Below are positions 1-8,186 of a stretch of 17,271 bases of DNA, one piece after another (the first letter of the stretch is position 1; every line of letters begins with the position of its first letter). Source of the DNA: Opitutia bacterium (GTDB lineage: Bacteria; Verrucomicrobiota; Verrucomicrobiia; Opitutales; Seribacteraceae); NCBI GenBank assembly GCA_018695085.1, contig JABHOU010000628.1, forward strand, positions 1 through 17,271, written 5' to 3'. The notes below the pieces were generated by a model. The model was given only the letters and a program-made list of their open reading frames with translations, was not told the DNA's origin and did no database searches. Made by a program: the position numbers and the translations under genes.

Positions 1-2295
1 CCAGTGGGTTCTCAAAAAAGATTCGTGCGGGGCGACGTCTTCCGGCTTCCATGCCTGCCAGTCTTTCTCCTTGAACTTCTCGTAAATACTTTTCAGCGAC
101 TCGGAGGCGGCTTTCATGGACGCGTTGTCTCCGTTGTGAAAGACGTAGAATTTGTCAGACGTCAGCAAAGTCTCAAAGACTTGCTCGTCTTTTTTGAGGA
201 TATGCTCGACCATCATGTCCGCTTCTTCGATCAACCGGCTGACCGCTTGCTCGTGACGCCCCGCTCCGAAACGCGAGTCGTCCTTGAAGACGCTTTGCGC
301 CTTCGGGTAGCCAAAAAACTCCCGGAAGAAACGCAACTTGCGGATCGGCTGGTTCGTGACGCTGGAATTAAGGTTGGCGGCTTGGACGTTCTCGTCGATG
401 ACGTTCCACTTGTCCCGGATACCCAGAAGCCAGCGAACCTCACGCTCATAGTCATCGCGGGAATCCAACTTCCCCTCTTCCGCAGCTTTGATCAACCTTT
501 CATCCGGGCCGTCGTCGGTCAACGCATAGGCGAGGGCATAGCTCGCATTGCGGGGCGACATCAACCGTCGACCGTGTTCGTCCGCTTCGCCCTGGCCAAA
601 CTCATTTCGATAGGCAAACTCAGTGCTCAGGACAAGGGACTCGATCAACTTCCCGATGGCTTTCTGCCGATCCAATTTCGTGAGGTACAGTTTGAATTGC
701 CCTATGTTTTCATTCGACTCCGAATTCGTCGGCTCGCGCTCAAGGATTTGTTCGTATAGCTCGATGACGAACTTTGCTACCAAGCTGTTGTCTGCACCAC
801 TGGTGGATTCCCGTGCCGCCTTGAATTCAGCCTGCCAGTCAGCCAAGCACTTGTCGATGATCGGGACGTGCCGGTCGCCCTGCTTGCGATTCTTCTTGAT
901 CGTGCTGGTGATGGCCGACATCTCAGGGTCATTGAGTGGTGTGTATTTCGGTGTGGAGAAGTTCCCCTTTTCGACGTGGGGGAAGAGTCTGTTCATGTCC
1001 CATGTGTCGTAGAACAACTTCATGGTCGTGATGCGGTTGCCGATGCGGTAGTCGGTCACGCCCTCCAGAAACCAGTCCCTTTCACATTGCTCGATGATGT
1101 GGTTGTATTCAGCAAGGTTGGCTTCGCTGTAAGGAGCCCAAACGGCATTGCCTTTGTTGTCCAATTCCGACTTTTCGGTGATTTCCTCGACCTTGTATTC
1201 GGTTTGTTTGTAGGTCGTGATTCCCCGAAGGATGGCCCGGATATCCTCCTGATCGAACCGACCCAGGAACTCGAGGTTTTCATGCCGCTTTTGAATGCCG
1301 TTGGCCTGATGTTTGGGTGGCCCGGGATAGGGGATGTCTTGGCGGATGACCTCCGGCAGCAGTTTCGCATGTTCTTTACCATGGATCTCTTTGAGCAGCC
1401 GGGCCATGAAGGAATAGGTCTTGAGGAAATTCTCGCGGGAACGCAGGGTTTCGCGCTCGTCCAGTTCGGTCTTCATCAACGCGTAGGTTGCCGGGTAGTT
1501 CGCCTTCATGATGGACGCGGACGACATATGCCCCGAAACCCGTTTGGCGTTCCCCACCATCGTCAACAGGTGGCCTGTCGTCAAACGCTTGCGCGAACTG
1601 TAGCGGACACCTACTTTTTCCGGTAACAAAAAGGGGTTTGTGATGGTTCTGCGGAACTTGTTTCCATGCTCCGTTTTGGGGCTCCAGTGGACTCCGCTGT
1701 CTCCCTGAATCTTGTACGTTGTTCCATAGATTTTCCGGGTTGGGCGGTAATTGAGCAAGCGATTGATTTTCTCATTGAATATAAACTCACTGATCAACCA
1801 TCTGCGATCCGGTGTGGACCCAGGCAAGTCCGCGTACTCACCCGAAAATAAATCTTCGTGAGAAGTCACGTTACCATATTCGAACCGGGCGAGTTTCTCA
1901 GCAAGAGCCTTGGACGCCTCACCCGTCAGTTGACTATCCAACCACTGCAATAGAATCTTTTTCTCCGTTTCCTTCGGTTGCTTGGCTTTCTCAGGAGGCA
2001 TTTCTCCGAGTCGAACGACTTCCTGCATGTTAGCGTACAGGTCTTGGAGATCCACCGGGTCGATTGTCTCCAATGCATCGAATCGCAGGTCGCCCTTTTG
2101 TTTCTCGGGACCATGGCAGGTAACGCAATAGGTATCCAAAGCGCGCGTCGCTTGCTCGTGCAGCGCGACCGGGTCTATCTCCGGACTGAAAATCCTATCG
2201 TCCGCAGAGGTAGTCTGTCCAAACAGCTGCCCGAAGGATGCGACCAATAGGGTTATGACAACACAAAAAGTTGATTGGTCACCTATCCAATGCAT
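1..2295 (-). CDS. Planctomycete-type cytochrome c (PSCyt1) protein with DUF1592/DUF1588-like regions, partial at its C-terminus
   Basis: I translated one uninterrupted frame of 765 codons from an ATG at 2295 to the left edge; the stop lies outside. Residues 1-30 form a signal peptide. The only heme c motif is CVTCH (C57, C60, H61), followed by GPEKQKGDLRFD, as in planctomycete cytochrome c domains. The middle (about 110-540) has no family I recognise. STEFAYRNEFG (557-567) matches the 'SPxFLYRxE' signature of DUF1592, and RLMSPRNASYALAYALTDDGPDE (577-599) matches its 'LSYFLWxSxPDDxLL' block. RFFREFFG (655-662) resembles DUF1588. Families with this layout are common secreted proteins of Planctomycetota and Verrucomicrobiota; a redox role is assumed from the heme motif and the substrate is unknown. 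The start is one nucleotide after the stop of the upstream small membrane gene, and no Shine-Dalgarno sequence is present, so translational coupling is likely. Confidence 0.88.
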   Translation of the reverse strand, partial: MHWIGDQSTFCVVITLLVASFGQLFGQTTSADDRIFSPEIDPVALHEQATRALDTYCVTCHGPEKQKGDLRFDALETIDPVDLQDLYANMQEVVRLGEMPPEKAKQPKETEKKILLQWLDSQLTGEASKALAEKLARFEYGNVTSHEDLFSGEYADLPGSTPDRRWLISEFIFNEKINRLLNYRPTRKIYGTTYKIQGDSGVHWSPKTEHGNKFRRTITNPFLLPEKVGVRYSSRKRLTTGHLLTMVGNAKRVSGHMSSASIMKANYPATYALMKTELDERETLRSRENFLKTYSFMARLLKEIHGKEHAKLLPEVIRQDIPYPGPPKHQANGIQKRHENLEFLGRFDQEDIRAILRGITTYKQTEYKVEEITEKSELDNKGNAVWAPYSEANLAEYNHIIEQCERDWFLEGVTDYRIGNRITTMKLFYDTWDMNRLFPHVEKGNFSTPKYTPLNDPEMSAITSTIKKNRKQGDRHVPIIDKCLADWQAEFKAARESTSGADNSLVAKFVIELYEQILEREPTNSESNENIGQFKLYLTKLDRQKAIGKLIESLVLSTEFAYRNEFGQGEADEHGRRLMSPRNASYALAYALTDDGPDERLIKAAEEGKLDSRDDYEREVRWLLGIRDKWNVIDENVQAANLNSSVTNQPIRKLRFFREFFGYPKAQSVFKDDSRFGAGRHEQAVSRLIEEADMMVEHILKKDEQVFETLLTSDKFYVFHNGDNASMKAASESLKSIYEKFKEKDWQAWKPEDVAPHESFLRTHW

Positions 2296-2296
2296 C

Positions 2297-2563
2297 TTAG
2301 CTTGGGACGTACGCAATGACTTTAGGAATGAAGCAGATTACGATACCACCTATTCCCAGTGCCAGACCTACTATGCGCATTGCGCTTCCTGAATTATAGT
2401 CCGGATTAATCTTCTCGGGGTCGGAGCCCCAGAGTCTGCCCCAGCCACGATAAACCGACCATGCTGCTTTGGGCAGGAATAGATGGAAGAAGCCGAGCAA
2501 TGCAAGGGGGGCACCGATGATGAGGCAAATTCCCCACGAGATTATTGAAAAGAAAAGGTCCAA
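2297..2563 (-). CDS. Small two-helix membrane protein, DUF6199-like
   Basis: An 88-residue protein with two hydrophobic helices at about 6-28 and 62-84, separated by a polar loop (WSVYRGWGRLWGSDPEKINPDYNSG). The pattern of P-x-x-W after the first helix, a 'DPEKINPD' loop and R-I-V-G at the start of the second helix resembles small DUF6199-type membrane proteins; this is recalled similarity. The start is a TTG: an in-frame TAA at 2573-2575 blocks any longer frame and no ATG is suitably placed. An AGGA lies 12 nt before the TTG, the only Shine-Dalgarno-like sequence near a start in this window. The stop TAA and the ATG of the cytochrome gene are one nucleotide apart, so the two are probably translated together. 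Function is unknown. Confidence 0.7.
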   Translation of the reverse strand: MDLFFSIISWGICLIIGAPLALLGFFHLFLPKAAWSVYRGWGRLWGSDPEKINPDYNSGSAMRIVGLALGIGGIVICFIPKVIAYVPS

Positions 2564-2614
2564 ATCGTATTTTTATCCTGCTATCCAGTTATTCTGAATT
2601 TCCCGAATGATCGT

Positions 2615-5275
2615 TTACTTTAGTGGAGTGAGGACGAATTCCTTGATCGCCACGCCTTTTTGGGGCGGTTCGTCGCGCCAGAAGTTCAGGAGGTTTTCAC
2701 CTTTGATCAGAGTGACCTCAACGGGTTGCGAGCTTTGCCAGACTCCTTCGGTGAAGGGCATTTTCATGGCTAACTCCCGGCCCTCGTTGGCCGAAACCTT
2801 GATCCTCTGGTCATAATTGGCCGTAACCACCTTGGCTTCGAGGGAATACTTGCCCGCTTTGGTAGCCGTCACCTTGTACCCGAAGCGGGATTTGATGGCT
2901 TGCTTGGGACCTGTCGGGTCGGTCTTCGGGCTCTTCGCGTAGTAATCTTTGTGGTACTTGTCGGAAATGCGTTCGCAGACGTTTCCGTAGATATCGTGAA
3001 AGCCCCAGGGGTTTGGTTTTTTCTGCCCCACGGGATGGGACTTTCCTCCCGCGTTATCTTTGAACCAGGCATACTCGGCAAGGGTTGAAGGATCCTCGCC
3101 GAAGAACCACTTGGTGTCCTGCCCGGCCCGGCTGGCATATTCCCATTCGGCCTCGGTGGGGAGCCTCGCTTCGACGTTTGCGATCTCACTGACCCGGATG
3201 CAAAACTGGAGGGCGTCGGGCTCGGAGACGTTGTCGACCGGACAATCGGGGTTCTTGGTAGACCGGCTGGGGTTCGATCCCATGGCCACTTGGTACTGGG
3301 CTTGGGTCACCTCGTGCTTGCCCAAGTAGAAGCCCTTGGTCAGACCCACTACGTGGCGCGGTACTTCCACGCATTCGAAGCGACCGCCTTTTTCGTTCTC
3401 TCCACCCATAACGAAGGTTCCGGGCTTTACGTAAATGAATTCCATGGTCACGCCATCACCCAAATCGAGCGTCAGTTCCTTGGCTGGTTTCTTCCCGGCC
3501 GGCGGCGTCATTGCGGCCCGCAGTCCCCAGTTCTCATACCTGCCGTAGCCTCCGCTGAGCATTCGACTGCCCGAGGCGCAGGCGCCTGCCTCTCCCTTCC
3601 AAGTCCCTCCACGCATAACGGTCAGGCCTTCCGGCGCAAAACGGGGAAGAAAGATTTGCATGCCGCCCGCAAAGCTCTTCATGGAAAGGACTTCTCGTGT
3701 GCTGCCCGTCGGATTGGAGTAAGCGACTGAGGGGATTGAGATCGAGCCGTTTTCGGCGCGGGCGATCTTATGTTCCTTAGGATCGACCGGGGAGGCGATT
3801 ACCTGTTGGGCAATAGTGGCCTTGTTTGATTCCCCCAGCTCCTCGCCCAGAGCTTCCAAGGTTACTTCCTTCAAATCCTTGATGATCTTGCTTTGAGCGT
3901 TCAGAGCCAAACCATTCCAGAAATCGGGTTTGAGTGTTACGAGGCTGTTGAAGGTAAGGCTTTGATCATTATCACCGTGAATTCTTTTCTCTCCGAAAAC
4001 ATCTCCGATCCATTGCGCTCTCTTGACTTCGAGGAACGCGCCCTTGTTTTTGCGAGCCTTGGAGCTGGCGAGAAAGTCGAGGTCTTTCCGGTAGCGCGTG
4101 GCTGTCCAGCCCGAACCCCAACCCGGCCCCAAGTTTACACACCAACCACCGGGCGTCCATCGGGCGAGGGCACCGTGCCCTCGGCTGGGACGGGCTGTGG
4201 TTGGAACACCGAAGGAGCGCAAGATGAAGCGGCCGAAGAAGGCCCGCCGTCCGCAAATCCCTCCGTTCATGAGAATGTTCTGGTACTTTTGCAGTTCGGG
4301 CCTGTCGTACTTGACGTCACCCGAACCGTATTGGACGTTCGAGCTGACGACTCCAACGTAGCGCCATCCGAAATTCGATTCGTAGATATGGTCGGGCCTG
4401 AAGTTACGCAGCATCCGGCGTCCCCAAGCCAAGGTCTCGTCCGGTTCGTCTCCGTTCACGACCATGCGGAGATTCCAGACGGTCAAGTTTTTGAAGGTGG
4501 GGTCCAATTCGCCATCGAGAAAGGCCTTTTCGTAGTGGAGGTAGCGCTTGAGAGGGTCCACGGTTTCGGCCGCATCCTCCAGAGCCAGTGGGTTCGTCTG
4601 CTTGAGCGGCAAGGCGTGCTCGAGGGCAATGGCCAGAGCTAACCGGTTGAGGACACCGCTCTTGGATTTTGAATTCGTCTTCAGGATTCCTTCGTAAATC
4701 TCCATAGCCTCTCCGAAGCGGGCGGGTCCGTAGCCGTGTCGGATCCGTTTGGCTTGGGCTCCGTCGGCGATGAGCATTCGCTTCATCAGTTCATGGTTCG
4801 AGAGCAGACGTTCGACAAGGGCGAAGTGCTCTTTGCTCTGCTGTCCGAATTCAGCAAGGCCGCGAGGCGTTGCGTCGAGCAGGACGACGAACTTGACCAA
4901 CAGATCGTCCAGTTTGTCGCTGGTCATAAAGGAGGCCATTTTCTCTTCCTGGGAGGGAGGCTCCTTACCTGGTTCTTCCTCCTCGGTGAGCAATTCCTCG
5001 AGGGAAAGATCGTCGTCTTTCCCGTCCTTTCCGATTTCAACCTCGGGGAAATCAAATTTCTTATCCCGGGCCTCCTCGGTGGTGGGGGCGGGATCGAAGG
5101 GGATCTCCTTGGTTAAGCGGGCTCGCAGGTCATCCAATTGCTTGGCGTAATGGGCTTCGATTTTCTGCCCGGCTTGCGTAAGAGGGACAAGTTCCTCCTC
5201 CTTGGCCAAGCCGAGGCTTGCCGTGCCGAGGGAAAGGAGAATCAACCCGCCGTTGAATGTCTTTTTCATATTCAT
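2615..5275 (-). CDS. Exported transglutaminase-like / FGE-sulfatase-type domain fusion with C-terminal beta-sandwich
   Basis: An 886-residue exported protein with a signal peptide at 1-24 and an acidic, low-complexity linker at about 65-115. A transglutaminase-like core holds GICGRRAFFGRF with candidate nucleophile C341 and GHGALARW with H367; the usual Asp position may be Asn in GGWCVNL. RGGTW (555-559) to NWGLRAA (583-588) matches the C-terminal segment of FGE-sulfatase domains. The N-terminal part of that domain comes after it: PGTFVMGG (618 onward), GKHEVTQAQYQVAMGSNPS, RLPTEAEWEYASRAG, GNVCER (764-769) and DPTGP. At the point where RGGSW normally follows, the chain enters a beta-sandwich (about 805-886, AGKYSLEA, KGENLLNFWRD) like carbohydrate-binding modules. 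Formylglycine activity is doubtful because the aromatic residues of GNVWEW are changed and the paired copper-site cysteines are not evident. It could be a ligand-binding or peptide-modifying surface protein. Confidence 0.85.
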   Translation of the reverse strand: MNMKKTFNGGLILLSLGTASLGLAKEEELVPLTQAGQKIEAHYAKQLDDLRARLTKEIPFDPAPTTEEARDKKFDFPEVEIGKDGKDDDLSLEELLTEEEEPGKEPPSQEEKMASFMTSDKLDDLLVKFVVLLDATPRGLAEFGQQSKEHFALVERLLSNHELMKRMLIADGAQAKRIRHGYGPARFGEAMEIYEGILKTNSKSKSGVLNRLALAIALEHALPLKQTNPLALEDAAETVDPLKRYLHYEKAFLDGELDPTFKNLTVWNLRMVVNGDEPDETLAWGRRMLRNFRPDHIYESNFGWRYVGVVSSNVQYGSGDVKYDRPELQKYQNILMNGGICGRRAFFGRFILRSFGVPTTARPSRGHGALARWTPGGWCVNLGPGWGSGWTATRYRKDLDFLASSKARKNKGAFLEVKRAQWIGDVFGEKRIHGDNDQSLTFNSLVTLKPDFWNGLALNAQSKIIKDLKEVTLEALGEELGESNKATIAQQVIASPVDPKEHKIARAENGSISIPSVAYSNPTGSTREVLSMKSFAGGMQIFLPRFAPEGLTVMRGGTWKGEAGACASGSRMLSGGYGRYENWGLRAAMTPPAGKKPAKELTLDLGDGVTMEFIYVKPGTFVMGGENEKGGRFECVEVPRHVVGLTKGFYLGKHEVTQAQYQVAMGSNPSRSTKNPDCPVDNVSEPDALQFCIRVSEIANVEARLPTEAEWEYASRAGQDTKWFFGEDPSTLAEYAWFKDNAGGKSHPVGQKKPNPWGFHDIYGNVCERISDKYHKDYYAKSPKTDPTGPKQAIKSRFGYKVTATKAGKYSLEAKVVTANYDQRIKVSANEGRELAMKMPFTEGVWQSSQPVEVTLIKGENLLNFWRDEPPQKGVAIKEFVLTPLK

Positions 5276-5344
5276 GTTTTGATAGGTCCAATGAGTTTAT
5301 CCAAATGGGTTTGTTTGAGGAATTGTTATTTGGGTTCGCGTCTT

Positions 5345-6073
5345 TCAATCGCCCGGTTCGCCCGTTTGCAGATCGATCTGTTTGCGTCCGTCTTGCAGTA
5401 CGCGTTGCAAGATACCATCATCGGTCACCCAATACAATTGTTCGCCTATGCCGCCCCCATTCTGGGAGATTTTCCAGCATTTCACGGGACCGTTCGAGTC
5501 GATGGTTTCCTTGCCGATCACCTTGACGAGATACTCTTTCTTGAGGTTCATTTCGCTTGCCTCCAATGCGAAATCATATCGATAGGTGGCTCCTTTAAAG
5601 CGTGGAAGTTGAGTGACAATACGCATGAATGCGGAAGAGGTGACAGTTCCCTTGGGGATTTCCATCATTCCGTTTCGTTGTCCTTCAATTTTCGCCTGCC
5701 CGTCTTTGATGGTGGCCTTAAAGGTTTCAAACTCATCGCTTCCTTTACCTTTAAACTCGATTTTTACGGGTGAAAGATACTGATCCATACGGCAGACTTG
5801 CGTCATATTCAAACTCATCGGCTTGCCTTCGAATCTAAGCAGATACTCATCCGTCAAAATGACTCGGTCCTTTGTGAGCTTGTTGCGGAAGGTGACGGAT
5901 CCCATTTCTATCTTTTCCTCGTTCTTGAACAGGGTAAATTTATATCTTTTGGTTCCCCAATTGACAGTTCCAAAGCCCTTGAAATCCGGTAGAGGTTTCG
6001 CCTCGGCAAACATTGACTTGCCCATGAGGGAAACAAGGGAAAGTAGAAGCGTTCGATAGATTTTGTTTTTCAT
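5345..6073 (-). CDS. Secreted protein of unknown function, possibly DUF3108-like
   Basis: A 242-residue protein with a signal peptide (about 1-24, ending in FAEA). The mature part is rich in beta-strand patterns, for example KRYKFTLFKNEEKIEMGSV, DRVILTDEYLLRFEGK and TYRYDFALEAS. The C-terminal third (CWKISQNGGGIGEQLYWVTD followed by DDGILQRVLQDGRKQIDL) recalls DUF3108-type exported proteins that end in a 'converts to W-x-x-x-DG-x-L' strand pair; I hold this lightly. It begins 5 nt after the stop of the upstream 210-residue gene and so belongs to the same transcript as that gene and the SASA esterase. No enzyme motif is visible. It may be a lipid- or polymer-binding periplasmic protein. Confidence 0.75.
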   Translation of the reverse strand: MKNKIYRTLLLSLVSLMGKSMFAEAKPLPDFKGFGTVNWGTKRYKFTLFKNEEKIEMGSVTFRNKLTKDRVILTDEYLLRFEGKPMSLNMTQVCRMDQYLSPVKIEFKGKGSDEFETFKATIKDGQAKIEGQRNGMMEIPKGTVTSSAFMRIVTQLPRFKGATYRYDFALEASEMNLKKEYLVKVIGKETIDSNGPVKCWKISQNGGGIGEQLYWVTDDGILQRVLQDGRKQIDLQTGEPGD

Positions 6074-6078
6074 TCGCT

Positions 6079-6711
6079 CTAGAAGCCTTGGTCCATCTCG
6101 ATGTATTTTACTTCCGGGAGAGCTTTGAGGTTCGGAACGTTCCGCGAAGGGAATTTGGCGGCAAAGCCATTGATGATTCGAAGCACGCTCGGGGGGGAAG
6201 CGCCAAGCTCTTCACAATGGCGCTTGGCCAGTTCTTGCAGGGTCTCTCCCCGTTTGGTTTTCCCGTCGGTAAAAATCTCTTTCTTGTAGACCACGATGTA
6301 ACTGACTTTGGCCGTCGCATTTTCCTTGGGCTTGGCCGTCGCTTGGAAAACGAGTTTTGCTCCTGCCACCTTCTTGGTAAGTTCCTTTGGGTCGGAAAGA
6401 AAAGCATAGGGCGAATTGTTCGTCCAATTCCACGTTTTTCCCAGCACGTAATGCCGGACGGGCAGTTTCGGAGCCTTAACCTTTACCGAGTCCTTGACTT
6501 GACTGATGACTTGGATGGCCGGACCCGGGCTTCGCTCGAGTTTCGAAACAGCCAGCAGATGAGTTGAAGTTTGGTATACCTGAACGATGCGAATTTCCCA
6601 TCCCCCATCGGGTACCCCCAGCTGAACGGAAATCGTCGAGTCCTGGGCGTGAACCCAATTGCCAGCGAAGCTAAGGCAAGCAAAGGCTAAGATCTTCAAT
6701 ATATTTTTCAT
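6079..6711 (-). CDS. Secreted protein of unknown function with a possible degenerate LysM-like C-terminus
   Basis: A 210-residue protein with a signal peptide (1-22, cut near VHA-QD). Residues 26-110 look like a beta-rich domain with VPDGGWEIRIVQVYQTS, SPGPAIQVISQVKD and LPVRHYVLGKTWNW. The C-terminal segment (about 150-205) has the cadence of a LysM repeat: RGETLQELAKRHCEELG, an Asn in IINGF, then LPEVKYIEM, which would suggest peptidoglycan or glycan binding. The match is weak and the usual spacing is stretched. The gene starts 5 nt after the stop of the SASA esterase gene and ends 5 nt before the next gene, so the three form a tight cluster. No catalytic motif is seen. Confidence 0.72.
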   Translation of the reverse strand: MKNILKILAFACLSFAGNWVHAQDSTISVQLGVPDGGWEIRIVQVYQTSTHLLAVSKLERSPGPAIQVISQVKDSVKVKAPKLPVRHYVLGKTWNWTNNSPYAFLSDPKELTKKVAGAKLVFQATAKPKENATAKVSYIVVYKKEIFTDGKTKRGETLQELAKRHCEELGASPPSVLRIINGFAAKFPSRNVPNLKALPEVKYIEMDQGF

Positions 6712-6716
6712 CCAAT

Positions 6717-8105
6717 TTATTTGAGCAGTTTGACCATGGCTTCACCCATGGCGACCCCGACGTCCATGTAAGTTTGGGCGTTCCCATTATAATGGCTGTT
6801 GGAGGCACCGCCCTGACTGAGCGGATGTGTGTAAACGGTGGACACGTTACCTTTGAATTCGGGGTAGTTGCCGGTGGCTCCGTCCACGGCGAGCTGGGCA
6901 TCGAGGATCAGCTTGTCGTTGCTCGGCTGAGCATCCTTGGCAGTTTGGCCAAGGGTTGCCACGACGAACTTGGCCTTTGGGGCCTTGAATTCCTGACGCA
7001 AGGTCTTGATCAGGCGGACGAGGTTTTTCTCGTACCGTACGGCATGAGCTTGGACGTAGCGGTCCTTGTCACCCTGCCACCAAGCAAAGCCCTCGATCTC
7101 GTATCGACTGCCCTTCCAATGAGGAAACTCCTTGTCGAAATTGTCCAGTACTTGATGAGCGGCTCCGAAACAGTCGTCGTACTGCTTGCCGGCATACCAA
7201 TTGATGGGTTTGGGCGTGGTCCCTTTGTCCCAGGAGAGGGGAGACTCCTTGTAACCCGCGTAGATCTTCCCGCCGTACTCGAAGCGCTTGCTACCGGGAG
7301 TAAGGAAGTCCCAGGAAAGCGAGCGGTTTCCCTGCGAGGTCTTAAGAAGCAGGACAGGTTCCTCGCAGTGGTTGCCAACGGCGTGGCCGAAACCCAGTTC
7401 CGGACCTATTCGTCCTCCGCTAACTCCCAACCATCGATTTCCCACCGCAGTAACCACGCCTCTGTACCAGACGTCGTCGCGAGCTGCCCATTGCCTGTTC
7501 TCGTCAATCAGGTAGGGGTACATTCCCTTGAACTTGACCATGGTCGAGAGGGCTCCGGGCACGTCCAGCCGAACAATCCAACCCAACCCATTGGCCTGCT
7601 TGGTGAAGTAAGTGATCTTGAAAGGAACCTTCTTGCCACCTTCCAGTTTGATTTCCGTGCGAATCGACTTCAGTCCGACTTCCTGCCGGTGGACGACCTT
7701 TCCGTCGACTTCCATGACGTTGTATGTCGATCCCCCATAACCGGGTCTGAACTCGTACATTCCGGACTCTTTGACCTGCACGAATCCGCGGGTCACTTGG
7801 GCTCCACCGCCGGGATAGGGGGTAGGACGGACGCCGCCGAAGGCTTCAAGCTTCAAGGTCTTGGTCGATTCCATAGAATCGTAGTCTGCTTGGGGGTCAT
7901 AGTCCCCCTTGTAGACCGAGACCACCGGGTTGATGAACTGTTTTCCCCAGCGACTGCTTCCCCCGTCCACCTTGCCGGCACCCACCATGTTGGACTGACC
8001 GGAAAGAATGAAGACCTTGACTGGCTTGTCCGTAGCGGCCGACTTCTCAGTGTGCAACAAGGCAAAAGAGAAGGTGAACAGAAAGGTCGAGCACCTCAAG
8101 AGCAT
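6717..8105 (-). CDS. SGNH/SASA-family carbohydrate esterase with an inserted PA14-like domain
   Basis: A 462-residue exported protein in the sialate O-acetylesterase (SASA, carbohydrate esterase) family. The signal peptide covers about 1-25. VFILSGQSNMVG holds the nucleophile S38 of SGNH block I. EPVLLLKTSQGNRSLSWD (249-266), EIEGFAWWQGDKDR (336-349) and NSHYNGNAQTYMDVG (436-450, candidate H438) are shared with the paralogue next to it. About 130 residues between GQSN and LGVSGGRIG (roughly 65-195) are absent from the paralogue. They include RGFVQVKESGMYEFR, VDGKVV and PFKITYFT, the pattern of a PA14-like beta-sandwich, probably glycan-binding. The expected product is a secreted deacetylase or esterase acting on acylated sugars; the substrate is unknown. 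It begins the 5-nt-spaced cluster with the next two genes. The start is an ATG at 8105 with no Shine-Dalgarno sequence. Confidence 0.85.
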   Translation of the reverse strand: MLLRCSTFLFTFSFALLHTEKSAATDKPVKVFILSGQSNMVGAGKVDGGSSRWGKQFINPVVSVYKGDYDPQADYDSMESTKTLKLEAFGGVRPTPYPGGGAQVTRGFVQVKESGMYEFRPGYGGSTYNVMEVDGKVVHRQEVGLKSIRTEIKLEGGKKVPFKITYFTKQANGLGWIVRLDVPGALSTMVKFKGMYPYLIDENRQWAARDDVWYRGVVTAVGNRWLGVSGGRIGPELGFGHAVGNHCEEPVLLLKTSQGNRSLSWDFLTPGSKRFEYGGKIYAGYKESPLSWDKGTTPKPINWYAGKQYDDCFGAAHQVLDNFDKEFPHWKGSRYEIEGFAWWQGDKDRYVQAHAVRYEKNLVRLIKTLRQEFKAPKAKFVVATLGQTAKDAQPSNDKLILDAQLAVDGATGNYPEFKGNVSTVYTHPLSQGGASNSHYNGNAQTYMDVGVAMGEAMVKLLK

Positions 8106-8186
8106 CGCTTGTAATGAAGACGAATCTTTAATCGAAATTCCCTCTTCTTTTGTAAAATCGACTCCTCTTAATCAAAGTTTTACCTA

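Noticed and set aside
4..1626. Long plus-strand open frames at 4-759 and 868-1626
   Set aside because: They lie antisense to one continuous minus-strand frame with a CxxCH heme site and DUF1592 signatures; their products show no domain or signal peptide.
5301..5333. Inverted repeat CCAAAT...ATTTGG after the gene ending at 5345
   Set aside because: A six-base stem with a 21-nt loop and no T run is too weak to call a terminator.
6774..8114. 446-residue plus-strand open frame
   Set aside because: It is the antisense shadow of the SASA esterase, which has clear catalytic and conserved motifs.
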